The notes under the pieces were generated by a model. That model saw only the letters and a program-made list of their open reading frames with translations, searched no databases and was not told the origin of the DNA. DNA of 64,000 nucleotides from Morchella semilibera (Eukaryota > Ascomycota > Pezizomycetes > Pezizales > Morchellaceae): NCBI GenBank assembly GCA_009192285.1, contig WBVU01000004.1, forward strand, positions 3,122,001 through 3,186,000, written 5' to 3'. Of this stretch, positions 11,901 to 23,386 are shown one piece after another. The position numbers and the translations under genes are program-made. The number at the start of each line of letters is the position of its first letter. Positions within the stretch are counted from its first letter, which is position 1.

Positions 11901-14900
11901 GAGATTTTCCTTCAGCCCACTTCTCTGAGACACCGATCAAGCAATTGAATAGAAGCCTTTCTCTGGCAGTGTATATATCCCTGCACCATCATCGATCTCA
12001 GACCCCTCGCGGAACCGGGAAAGAAGGAACGTATGAGAAGGACGGCAGGTACATTGGATTGGTACCTTCGGTTTATCTCACTCGCGACCCTAACAGGTCT
12101 CTCCTTGTTATCGTTGTTGTGTCCCTCCCTGATTGAAACGAAACGTCGAGGTGAAGGATGATTTGCTTCCCCTTTGGTATGGTACCTTGACTCCAGGACT
12201 CGATCGAGAAGTTGATTCGCTGCCTTGGATAATGGACAAGGGGTTTGAAGAACAAAAAAAAAAAAAAAAGAGGATGACTTGCATGACGCAAAGCCCGCAG
12301 ATGGATGGAGAAAAGGACAAGAAGGGAGAGAGAGAGCAGGGGGAAGAGGGAATGTTTACAGGAACACCCCTGTCGGCTTTGTTCCGCTCCCGTGTCGTGT
12401 TCCTGTCCAGACTTTCCTACGCTCAGACATACGGGGCAGCTTTGAGCCTCTTTTATTGTTTTTTTTTATTTTTTTTTATTTCTTTTCTTCTACTCTCGGA
12501 TATAAAAGTACAAACAAGTAAAACGAGCCGGAGAGGCTCCAGAGATCGCAGCCTTGTGGGGTTTTAGGTGCCGCGGGAAGTTTTGAGTAGCAGAATTCTC
12601 TCCAATTGAATGTTAGAATAGAGGGCGAGCTAGTCCTCATTACAGCATATTGGAGCCTCCTCTCTTGGTCCGTTCCTGATTTCCCTGAGGGCCCCGGTGC
12701 TAACGGCGGGGGATCGATGAGGGAGGAGGCAGTGTTCCTGGTTTTACCATCGAATCATTCCTTCTCCAGGTTTCGACCTCCGGCTCCAAATCTTACCAGA
12801 GAAGTAAGAGTGGTAAGGGAGAGAGCGCAAAGCTCCGTCATATCCGTTTTTAATTCTCCTAACCGCGTTAACCCGCACAATGGGGTCATCATCATCACGG
12901 GGTGTGTGTTTTTGCGGAGGTCTGGAGCTTGTTTGGCCGCCTTTACTTAGTAGCCGGTATATGTAGTACAAGGTATGGGAAGTTCGTACATACACAGAGG
13001 TACATATCACAACCCTCAGAAGTCCGAGGGCCGTGAGCTACGAGCCAGCCCACCATACTACATACGGTACTATGAGGGCACAAAGAACCTTGGTAGGCAG
13101 AGACGGATTGAGCAGTATGTATGAGAAAAAGAAGTGCTTACTATATGCAGCTATCATCCATCAACAACAACCCACGTTCACCAGCTAGCTACCCCCAGTT
13201 ATTAGCTACCTTGCAGCTTGTATGAGGATCCGGAGGAAGAGGTATTTTGTACTACAAAACGAAAGGGCAAAAAAGGGCCTCAACTCCCTCAATCCTGTGC
13301 AATTTACAACATTCATTGCGCAATGACACTTGACACTTCATCAACATACGACTATCAAAAACATAGGGCAATCGAGAAATGGCGTTTATTCTCCCTGGAC
13401 GGATGGACGGATGGATTTTCTTATGGGATGGGATGCATGACCATGGAAATCTCCAGGGGGCAAGCCATACGAAAACGTAACTACAACCGCCCATGATACG
13501 TCCAGCAAGGTGAACAGCTTGATGGGTGAGGTGGAATTATGCTACTCAGCATAACAGCTTGGCGATCTTGGTTCTGGCACCACACGTACACTAGCCCAAT
13601 TGGCATTATAGACAAACCTTCTTCTTCAGAAGGTTGTTCCCCGTTGACTCATCATCCATGGATGGGATCACCGATTCGCACTCTGCGGGTCTTCATACGT
13701 CTCTAACCCTATATTCACCTAGACTTAACAGTCACCAGGGTGATGGGGATCGGGGTGTCCCCTTTCCATTACTCTTGACAATTCGTTCCTGGCCCACCCT
13801 ACGTGTGTGGTTGGTGGTGGAACATAGCCCATGGTTGATCGATGATGCTTAATCTAATTAGTAGCCTTGCCATTGTGTGAGGGGACTGAGTTAGTTAACA
13901 GTCAGCAAGTCAGCAAGGGTTGTTTTTTCTGCACCATAGCCAACCCTTTTGTTACTACCCTAGCCCTAGTAGGGACGTTATTCCAACTAAGGCTAACTAA
14001 CTAATATCCTTAAGTTCACGAACATACCATTAACTTATCCCTACAACCGTCCGGTTTAGTAGAAAAAATTGTTTCTTTGACTTCGGCGGGCGGAAACACC
14101 TTTTCCCTTCCACCACCAGACCTACCACTACCGCCGAGATCAGCCCCACGTGCTCAAGCTGATTGCCTGAGCCCGGCCTCATCCTCTCCTCTACCCCCGA
14201 AAAAAAAACAAAATACAGAAAGAAGGGAAGATCAATTCCTCAAAGCGGGCATCAAAACGTGCCCACCTTTGGGGGCTTTTACATAATAACAATAATAGTA
14301 AAAAAAAAAAAAGGTAGGGGGAATACAGGAATCCTGCACTCTACGGGTATAGGAATTGAGAGGGAGGACGCACGTTCTTTGCTACGTCTCGATAAGGTGG
14401 GAGAAAAACAGGTGTCATAGCATGATGAGGCCTTCGTTGCCTACAGTAAAGGTAAGGCTGTGTGGTTCTTTGCTGCTCGCTGCTGGCTGCTGGGCTTATC
14501 GGGTCAGGAAAAGAAGGAGATTAGTTAACCTGTGCTTTTTTTTTTTATGCGTTTTTTACCCCCCTTCTCTGATTGCTACATTAATAACTACACATGCAGT
14601 CGTGAGCATGGAGGAGGCTCGTAAATGTAGTTTTAGGGGGAGGCTAGAATAGCATTAGTATCAATAATCAATATCAATATTCTGCGTACACGCAAGCCCG
14701 CCAGGCAACCTCCCAGCAAAAATATAATATAAAATATAAAAATAAAAGAGTAAAAAAAGATAGAGGTAGAAAGATAATCATAATAATAATAACAATAACA
14801 ATAAAATGACCCCAAAATTAACCAGGCAACTACATGTAACTCTGCAACTAGCTACATGTAGCTATGATAATAGCCCATCCAACAAGGCTACGTACCCGTA

Positions 14901-15155
14901 CCACAAAGGCATGCTCATACTGTGCATGCGTGTTAGGCATAATTGTATCCCCTGAAGTACTAACTGAGCACCAGCTTGGCATTGGCATATTGGCAAGGCT
15001 CTCCCCCCAAAGGGCCACAACCATATATCTATAGCAAATCGGCCATTAATCAACTCAGCACGGTTAATTGCAACGCGTGCTTGCGCTGTGCTATGCGTGG
15101 CCCATCTGGTTAGATGGGTGTCATATAGAGTAGCTGGGTATATATTGCGATTAAG

Positions 15156-15213
15156 GAGAAGAAGAAGAGGAAGAAGAAGAAGAAGAGTGAAGGTGAAGGT
15201 GAAGAAGAAGAAG
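15156..15213. repeat. GAA/GGTGAA-rich block
   Basis: Purine-rich tract built of GAAGAA units with inserted GGTGAA units in intergenic DNA. Confidence 0.8.
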
Positions 15214-15484
15214 GCTGCCGGTACTAGAAGCATATATCTATCTACTAACGCTCCAACCAGATACATACTCTACATGAGGTCGTACAGTTAGGATCTAGAC
15301 GCCCACGAACCTTGTCAATTACGGTGACAATTAATAGAGGGTCTATGCTGGAGTTTTTCCCTCTTGTAGGATTAGGATGTGCCGGAGATAGGATTTAAAG
15401 TTCACGATAGCTATAGGATCAACGCGCACCATTAGTAGTTATACATATCCCCAAAACCACATTATCCTCACCCCCACAAAAAGA

Positions 15485-15520
15485 GGCCACAAACCACAAA
15501 CCACAAACCACAAACCACAT
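15485..15520. repeat. (CCACAAA)n heptamer array
   Basis: Four to five tandem copies of a 7-bp unit CCACAAA. There are no unique spacers, so this is a minisatellite and not a CRISPR array. Confidence 0.85.
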
Positions 15521-16910
15521 AAACCCTCCCCTCCCCCCCATTAAAAGGCACCCGTACCCGGTTTTTTTCTGCGCAATTCCAATACCGTCCGCGGGGACCG
15601 TAATGTAATGCAAAATGACCCCATCCCTCCCTCTGTCCCGGGAATTCTTTAATTTTCTCTTTCTGGCTCAAAAGGAAAGTGACGTCTCTCCGCGTATGTA
15701 AATGCACGTACGACCAGCTGCTGCTTGGCTTAGGTACTACATGTACTCATGTAGGCTGGAGTTAATGTACGCCACTACCGTATTTTAATTTTTTTTTGTT
15801 TGTGGGGTTTTTTTCTTCTTTTCTTTTTTCTTTTTCATTTTTTTTTTTTTGATATATGGGCGGGAAAAAAGGGGAAAAGGAAATAAGGAGAGAGATAAAC
15901 TTTTGTTTTCAAGTAATCTATCTACATGTACCTACATAAGTACATGTATGTATGTAGCTTCAAGTGTAGTATCCCTCATACGTTATATTGTAGTTTAATT
16001 ACATACACACATGTATGTATGTAGCATGCATCCTCGGCACGGCAGAGGCGACTCTAATCACCCCCCCAAGAAGAAATTACATGTAAAGTAAAACGGAGCG
16101 GAGACCTGGAGAAACAATTTTTCCTTTCCCTCTTTTTTTTTAAAAAAAAAATTTCTTTTATATTTTTTTTTTCTCTCTGAGTTTTTTTTTCCTTTCTTTC
16201 TTCCCGAGATATTTGTACATACATATATGCACTCTCCGTACATTACATACATCATCTCTCTCTCTACCTGCCGACTGACTAACTGACTGACTGACCGACC
16301 TGACTGAGGATACGATCAATCAGATTTTTATCTTTATCTTTTTTTTCTCTTTCCGTGGGGATCTTATAATTATATCTATGCATATGTATGAATCTTATCT
16401 AGCTACGTCGGACTGCATAATTAGTCAGGAAAGCAAGGGCCGTGCTATTAATTGTGCTGCCTACCCACCCTTATAGAACACATATCAATGATCAAAACAA
16501 CATGTACTCTTCTCTGCTCATGCTCTAGCACCCCCGGTCCCCCGCACAACGTACGTCCTGGGCAGGGAGAAATGTAGGTACATACAGCTCCATCGCGACA
16601 TATATATCGCAACATCATCATACAAGTCGCCATAATACCCCCTCTCTCTCTTCCCCCCACAAGTCGCCAGGGTCCCACCACCCTACAACGTTACACTCGG
16701 ATCCGCCGAGTGACCTCCCATGATACTCTTTCTCACCTCACCCTCACCCACATTTCCCCCACATCCACCTGCCTTAGCCTCCCCCCCTTTCCTCCCCTCA
16801 GTGATCCCCAGCCCAAGCCAAACCCCAAACCCCCAAACCCAAATCCCCCATTGGCACGGCAGATGTAGATAGTACATACATGCACAGCACAGGTCAACGC
16901 AACGCAACGC

Positions 16911-16945
16911 AAGGTAAGGTAAGGTAAGGTAAGGTAAGGTAAGGT
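16911..16945. repeat. (AAGGT)n pentamer array
   Basis: About seven tandem copies of AAGGT follow directly on three AACGC copies. On the other strand the unit reads ACCTT. It is not a known fungal telomere repeat. Confidence 0.85.
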
Positions 16946-17076
16946 GAGGTGAGAGGGTGACGGCCTCGTTTCAAACAAAACCGACCAAACAAAACAAAGA
17001 AACAGAAACAAAAATAAAAAAATAAAAACAAAAACAAAAACAAAAACATAAAAACAAACTAAAGAAATGGTAGAAA

Positions 17077-17090
17077 GGGGGGGGGGGGGG
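17077..17090. repeat. G14 homopolymer
   Basis: An uninterrupted run of about 14 G, next to an AAAAAC-type array at 16990-17060. Confidence 0.9.
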
Positions 17091-17843
17091 AGGGGATCAG
17101 CAACCCCAACCCCACGAGCCCGGAGGGCTGGGTTTGCCGTGAGCCTCCAACCGAGCGCGCGATAGGGCAGGATAATGGCGAGGGAGAAGGGGGGGTGGAA
17201 TAGGGTTTTGGGTTTTACGGGGTGGTGGGGGAAAAAAAAAAAGAATAAGAACTGCATACATATGGTACTGTATGTAACCCACTGAGCGGACCAACCCCTC
17301 GGAGCAGGTGCAGAGGAGCAGAGTAGAGAAGAGTAACGAAACGAAACGTTGCACGGCATGTAGTTGATACGTCCCGGGGGTGGGGCGGAGGTAATTATTA
17401 TCATTGGTCCCTTTTGAATTCTTGTTCTGTGGGGAGGACGGCCCAGTTTCAAATCTGCAGGTTCTGTCTGGGCTGACTTAACTGTGGGTGGACTTTTGGG
17501 CGGGGAAAGAAAAAAAAAACAGGACATTTCGAAAGGGAGGACAAAACAGTTAACGGCGTCGACTCAGTGCTGGCCAGCCAGACAGCCAGTCTGTCGGTTG
17601 GTCGGGCCATATCCAAAGTGAGGGGAGCTGCTGGTGGTGGTGAAGAAACAGCTTATCGGGGTTTAGAATAAGAAAGGGGAAGAAAAACAAAAAGGAACAT
17701 CCGTCCGGTTATTGTTTATGTGCCTACGTTCTACGCCTAGCCAGAGTAGTACGGAGAAAGAAGAATGCAAGCTATGTATGCGGCAATGTATGTATGTCCT
17801 TTACACAATGATGATGCACGACATAGACACGCGGGTAGCTCGC

Positions 17844-17895
17844 TCTTTCTCTCTTTCTCTCTCTCTCTCTCTCTCACTCACTCTCTCACTCACTC
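17844..17895. repeat. CT/CACT microsatellite
   Basis: A CT dinucleotide tract passing into CACT tetramers. Confidence 0.85.
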
Positions 17896-18759
17896 TGGAT
17901 GGATGGATGGAGCTCCTTCGGACTTTCAGTTTATTGTTTTTTTCGTATCCGATAGCTCCGCTACATACACACCTACCTACCTTTTTTTCTTTTTCAGTAC
18001 CGTGAAGGCCGTTAGGCCATATGTCGACATTTTTCCGCCAGCCAGTATGCTAATCCCTTCCCCCACTTCTTCTCTTCTCTTCAACCACTTGCAGGAGTGA
18101 AGGGCAGGGTGAGCGAGCGAGTACGAGGTTGATGAAACCGACTCCATTTGTTTCATTGGACCAGATAGAAAGCTCTTCTACTGATACCATGCTCTAGACA
18201 CCACTATCAAATCAGCGTGACGTCGTAATTAGAAGCGGAAAAAAACAAAACAAAAAGTCATCTACGAGAGCTAGTGACTAGCCTACCTACCTATGGCCCC
18301 CCGGTAGTAGAATATCCACACCGGGATATCTATTTAGAATTGTCTGCTTTGATGATTATGCAGTCATGAAACATCACTCGCGGCGCCACAAAGCTTGATC
18401 GACAGACGCAGATCACATACCTACATATATATTAATGCGCAGAGAAGGAGCACAGAAAGAGCACAGAAGGAGCAGAGAAGGAAGGAAAGATCAAGGAAGG
18501 GAGCTGGAAGGAATTCCATGATGTCCTCTCGCTAATTTTTAATTCACTCGCTGGTCCAGCCAATGAGGGTGCGGGTGTGTGTATGTGTGTGTCACAATGT
18601 GTGTTTCTTTAACCCTTTTCTGCACGATTCGATAAGATTTTGGGTTTGTGCGCACTGATCACTGTTGATGATGAGATAAAAAGAAAAAGAAGGGCCAATG
18701 ATCATTTTTCAACTACAAACATGAGAAATTCTCAACACCACAATACTCATTCCCCCCTC

Positions 18760-19937
18760 CTACAAAGAAAACATCAAAGTCCCATACCCAAGCTGATCAT
18801 ACCCTCCACTGTTCGGGCCATAGTTCCCACCGCCGCCCTCTGCCCCGCTCCCGTTCGTCCTCACCAAGTCCGCATACTGCGCCGTCCACGTAGACTGTGC
18901 CGTCAACCCCCTCTTCTTCGCATACTGGTTATATAGTAGCTCCCATATCGGCCTGATGTCTCCCCTGCTCGCGGAGGAAATCACCGTCTGCGTGACGTCA
19001 CTGTTGGTGTAGGTCGTGTACGGGACGTCATTTCCCAGATTATACTTTGCCGCGTATTCGGCGCCCTTCAATATGCGATTGTCCAGATACCCAAATAAGT
19101 CGTCGCCCTGGTTGTCGGCCATCTTTGCGATGGTCCCCAACATCCCCACCACAAGCATGGAGTGTCCCTGGTCGCGGCCGCTCTCCTGGAGCTGTGCGAG
19201 CCCCGCATCCGCGCCATCGTACACCTTCCAGATGGCATTCTCGATGGCACCGTTCCCGGCGCCGTGGTAGAAGTACTCGATGGCCTCGTCGTAGATTGTC
19301 TGGTTGTCGGCCACCACGCCGATGGCGATCGCGCTCGCAATGTTGCACAGGTCCCAGTTGGCCCAGTAGTGGTCGATGGCGGCGCCGTTGTGGTTGAGCA
19401 GAAAGTTGCGATTCATGGGTAGAAGACGTCGAGGAGGACCTGCTTCGCCGCCTCAAACCCATCCGCGCCCCACCCGTCGTAGTCGCGCAGGATCTCGGCC
19501 GCGTTTGCGAACTGGAAGCCGTACAGGCCCGCGGCGAGGAACTTGTCGGAGGAGCCCGAGATGGCGACCAGCGTGGACGACCAGGCGTCGAGGACGCCGG
19601 CCGCAGCGTCGGCGTACGTGCTGTTGCCGCTGATCTTCCAGCGCAGGGCGAGCGCATAGGCTGCTGCCATGTCGTTGAAGAGGAGGGAATAGTTCTCACT
19701 CCCGAGGGAGCTGGCGCCACGGTAGACGGTGGATACCGGCCGCGCCGTGTAGCTGGCTGATGAGTGCGAGTTGGAGGTGAGTTTGGTGAACCCTGTTGTC
19801 CACGGTTCGGCGCCAGCGGAGACTTTGCCAGCGACGAAGCTGAACTCGGATCTGGTGTGGAGGAGGCCTGGGTGGGTGAAGGCCGCGAGGGAGAGGGGGA
19901 GGAGAAGGAGAAAGGAGGCGGCGGATGCAGCCCGCAT
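18760..19937 (-). pseudogene. Secreted alginate-lyase-fold polysaccharide lyase, frameshifted
   Basis: Two overlapping frames encode one protein of the fungal Alginate_lyase (PF05426-like) family. The first (19413-19937, 174 residues) opens with a signal peptide, MRAASAASFLLLLPLSLAAF, followed by TRSEFSFVAGKV. The second (18760-19416) carries the conserved NHNGAAIDHYWANWDLCN block of the alpha/alpha barrel and ends GYGTLMFSL. The frames meet at ATGA: the first reads LLDVFYP-stop and the second starts MNRNFLL, whereas relatives read straight through FYPMN. One base is missing in a C run (TACCCATG where TACCCCATG would be in frame). No intron consensus explains the switch. Either the gene is newly broken or the base is a sequencing error; otherwise it looks intact (about 392 residues). 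The enzyme would cleave uronic-acid polymers outside the cell by beta-elimination; the substrate is unknown. The CDH gene lies upstream on the same strand. Confidence 0.75.
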
Positions 19938-19990
19938 GGTGGATAGGAAGAAGGTGAAGAAGGAGTGAATTAATCGATTGAGTAGCTGAA

Positions 19991-20035
19991 GAGCCTGAGG
20001 AGCCTGAGGAGCTTGAGGAGCTTGAAGAGCTTGAG
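19991..20035. repeat. 9-bp tandem repeat in lyase 5' leader
   Basis: Five copies of GAGCYTGAG (on the minus strand CTCARGCTC) lie between the predicted TATA box and the start codon of the lyase gene, so they are probably transcribed. Confidence 0.85.
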
Positions 20036-20064
20036 GAGAACCGTTTGAGAGCTAACGGCGAGCT

Positions 20065-20073
20065 CTATATAGG
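20065..20073 (-). promoter_or_regulatory. TATA box of lyase gene
   Basis: CCTATATAG on the minus strand, about 130 bp upstream of the ATG at 19937. Spacing suits a fungal TATA-driven gene. Confidence 0.5.
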
Positions 20074-23000
20074 ACGTACTCGAGATACCAGAGTCAATGA
20101 GAGTGCTCATATTACTCCGAAAAAGGTCGAGATACCAAACAAAAACATACCAGTACCCACAGCCCCTCCAATCTACCCAAACATCCCCCAGCAGGAGTAT
20201 CATGATCCATAGCTTCCTTCAGCTCCTCCTCCCCCCCGGAACACGCCCGCGCAATCCCCCGCCGCCCCATAAAGGTCTTCAGAGGGGCGGCGCCGGAGAT
20301 TCTCAGGATGAGCATAGGATGAGCATTCTGTATAACGTCTAGATATAACTTATATATTATACCAGACAGCCATCTTTATCTTTTTATTTTTTCTGCTGAC
20401 GTTGATTTGACTGGGCTGTTTTTCTACCAGAACGAGTTCAGCTGTAACTACATGTGATTAAATTTTTAAAAATATATATAGCTACTTCCCTGGAAGAGGA
20501 GGTTTTGTGAAACGTTTTTTTTCTTTTTTGGTGCTTGAGAGGTTCTGGGGTTGCGTTTGTGGCCGTTTTCATATATATGAGTGCTATTAACCTTTTAGGG
20601 ACGACGCCGGGCATTTTCCTAGAATGCTGATATTTGCTTAGTGGACCTGGCGGCCGGCTGGTCTCTCTATTGCTAACTAGATATATACATACATATATGT
20701 AGTTGCATAGAATTGTATACATGTAGTTATAGGTCAATACCTGGGATATATGGATCCGTTAGCAATATATTGTGTTTATTACGTCTTATAAGATGTCTTG
20801 CGAGATGTATGGATCGTACGCACAATGATTACCACCCAGACATCACCAAGCATGGATGTCATGTAGTTATCTGCATCAGTCAATCAGTAACCTTTCTGGA
20901 AGGAATGCACGTGGCTGGATATACAAAAATACCTAATAGGCATCCCAATACTATATACGATTGTTAACACCCCATATTAGAGTGTCGAGGAAAAAACCTC
21001 CCTCCTTAGCGGCATCCCCCCGCACTTTCTCCGTGCCTCCCCCGGTTTTTAATTTCCCCTCTTTTTTTTTTATTTATTTTCCCCCACACTTTTCCCTGCG
21101 CCGCCGAGTTCCGTCCCTTGATTCCGTGGTTGTAAAGGGGGAAGAGGAGAGGAGGAGGAGGAAGTGGAGGGAGTCCAATATACTATATTGGGACATGATC
21201 GGCGGGTTTATATTGGAGGGAGTTGATGTGTTTGGCTAAACCGCTTACGGAACCCGTACCTACCTACTAACCGCATGTAGTCTACTTACATCATCACGGA
21301 GTCTCCACTAATCAGAGCGACTCAACTACATTGAGTTTAACTCCCACTTTACCTACAACACCACCACGGACCTACTGGCTGTATAAAGAGAGAGAGAGAA
21401 GACCGAATTCTTTCAGTTTACTGAGGGAAGATTAGGAATGAGAAAAAACCACATTATTCCAACCACTTGTAGCAGGGCCCTCCCCCCTTAATGCATTCCA
21501 CGTAGACTAGCTTTTTAGTTATTTCTCCAGACCTTCACCACCGGGACGGCACGAGGAACTACATACATGTAAGTAGATTCCGTGTGCTCAGATGCATTTT
21601 GGCCCAGAGCAGGCACCTAAACTACTGTTCTTGGCAGGGTCAGTACATGTACTCTAGGTACATTATGTACTCTACTCTAGGGTTTATGCAGTGTTGTGCT
21701 GTATTTCACTTACATCAGTACCCCTAACCCCCCTCCCCCTTCAATCTCGGGAAACGTAAAGTAGAAACGGGACCCCATCCCCCCATATATGCGTAGAGTA
21801 TACAGGTACAACAGGTACTTAGAGTAGCTAAGCCATCCGAGCCCACGGAAAGACGACATCTTGATGTGGAAGTTCCACTCCAAGGGGGGTCCCAAGGGTT
21901 GAAATCGTCGCTCCGGGCCGAGCTTTTTTTTTTTTTTTCCCTTTTCCTTCTGCCGTGTATGTACCCGTACTCGGTACCATCCGAATAGGCCCACTGCTCC
22001 CTCCATCAACCTAACCCTGGTTCGAATCAGTAATAAACCGATTGATCCCTTTGCCCACATGTAGTTACAAGTATGTATGTTGCAATATGTATGTGTGCGT
22101 GATTTTGCTGTTTGGGTGTTGTTGTTTTGCTGATGTGACGTCCTTAAGGGTCAACTTGCCCTCATGCGCTTCTTCTTCCTTCATTGGTTATAATATCGGG
22201 TCGCCTGCATAAACACTTTGATTCTTCAGATTGGAACTTAGAGTAGAGCTAGAGTATGTACTCTACTTGCTCAATTGATCAAGGGTACTTATGATGTATC
22301 CCACACACCCGTGTGTACATTGGGGGCGCATCAGTGTCTTTCCCTATAGTAGCGCGAGATGAGCTTGTAATTGGCCGGATGGCGTGTGGCTGGCTGTAGT
22401 GTAGAGTGCCTACTTACTCTAATTCACCGGACCCAATGTATGTCCGCATCGGCGTATACATACTTGATTCTCGGTTATCCCGCCGCCGTTCGTGCAGATC
22501 TATACCGTGGGGTACAGATGGTGGGTTGCCGGGAGTTTTAGCATCTGGCCAGTGCATGGTCGAGTGGGTTTAACACTCCGGCTGCTGGCCCGGCGCTGGG
22601 GTGGGGGGGGGGGGGTGGGAAGTTCATCCCCCTAGGTTTAATTTACTACCTAGGACTTGATCCTTTTGGCTTTTTTTGTACCTCCCTGGGGGTGTTGAGG
22701 GAAGGTGATCTAGCTACTTGAAATATTGTCCATGCGGTAAATAGGGTCGAGTTGGCTTGGTTACAACTGGCGACCGAAAGAAAGGTTCCGCTGTATGACC
22801 GAGAGGGGCTAGTGGTAAAATCCGCTTTCCTCGAAACCCTAACACAGAACGTGCAAAGAAATACATCCTCGCGAGAATGTTTGCGGGGGTGAGACACGCC
22901 GAGTGATGGCTTGTGAACTTGCTGGGAGAGGGCAAGGGTAGGGTAGTAGCGGGCACACAGGGCACATGTAAAGCTGGTATAGTAGGCCTTGATATAGAGC

Positions 23001-23386
23001 TACAGGCCGCCAAATAATACAATAAGAACAATAGAGGGCTTATTATATCTATATAGACGGAGGCTACACACTCCTTGGCCTTCATAGACGTAAGAGAACC
23101 TGCGTAATATGGTATCACTCCAACTGCCCGAAAATTTACTGAAGGAAATAAAACTAAAGGTATAATTCAAGAGCTATGTACCAGCTACTGTTCTCTCATG
23201 TGTAAAGAAAAAGAGGCCCAGTCCCCACCGCCCAATGCAAATGGTTGATGTCCCCGCCTTTCTAACTATATACAATCAAATCCCTTTTAAGAACGATGAG
23301 AAAAAGGTCTATAAATTTTTTTTTAAGTGATCTTCCAAATTCATACTCCATACAACTAAATTACTATGGGGGAGCGTTGATGGTGT
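20074..23386. other. Intergenic, no gene seen
   Basis: No supportable coding frame. Contains three TACATGTA octamers (20718, 21564, 21644), a G13 run at 22603-22615 and several A/T tracts. It separates the lyase promoter from the 3' end of CDH. Confidence 0.55.
22603..22615. repeat. G13 homopolymer
   Basis: A run of about 13 G in intergenic DNA. Confidence 0.9.

Larger units (their letters stand above)
8939..18759. other. Gene-free stretch, about 9.8 kb, repeat-rich
   Basis: I see no supportable gene. The longer open frames (for example 16733-17527 minus) translate to runs of F, L, P or K from homopolymers and microsatellites. Present are poly-T and poly-A tracts, C11 at 10410-10420, a GAA-rich block, CCACAAA and AAGGT tandem arrays, a CT tract, and six TACATGTA octamers (14831, 14853, 15738, 15923, 15941, 16078). 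Part of the first kilobase must be the ECL1 3' UTR. Confidence 0.6.

Noticed and set aside
15485-15520. CRISPR-like regular repeat
   Set aside because: Pure tandem heptamers with no spacers, in a eukaryote.
16733-17527. 264-codon open frame on the minus strand
   Set aside because: Translation is dominated by homopolymer and microsatellite sequence (runs of F, V, L, P); no motif, no splice partners.
22541-22640. tRNA Ser/Leu-like A box (TGGTCGAGTGG)
   Set aside because: No proper B box, and no acceptor-stem pairing; the downstream arm is a G13 run.
22790-22850. tRNA-Gly-like D-arm (CTAGTGGTAAAATCC)
   Set aside because: No T-arm or acceptor stem follows.
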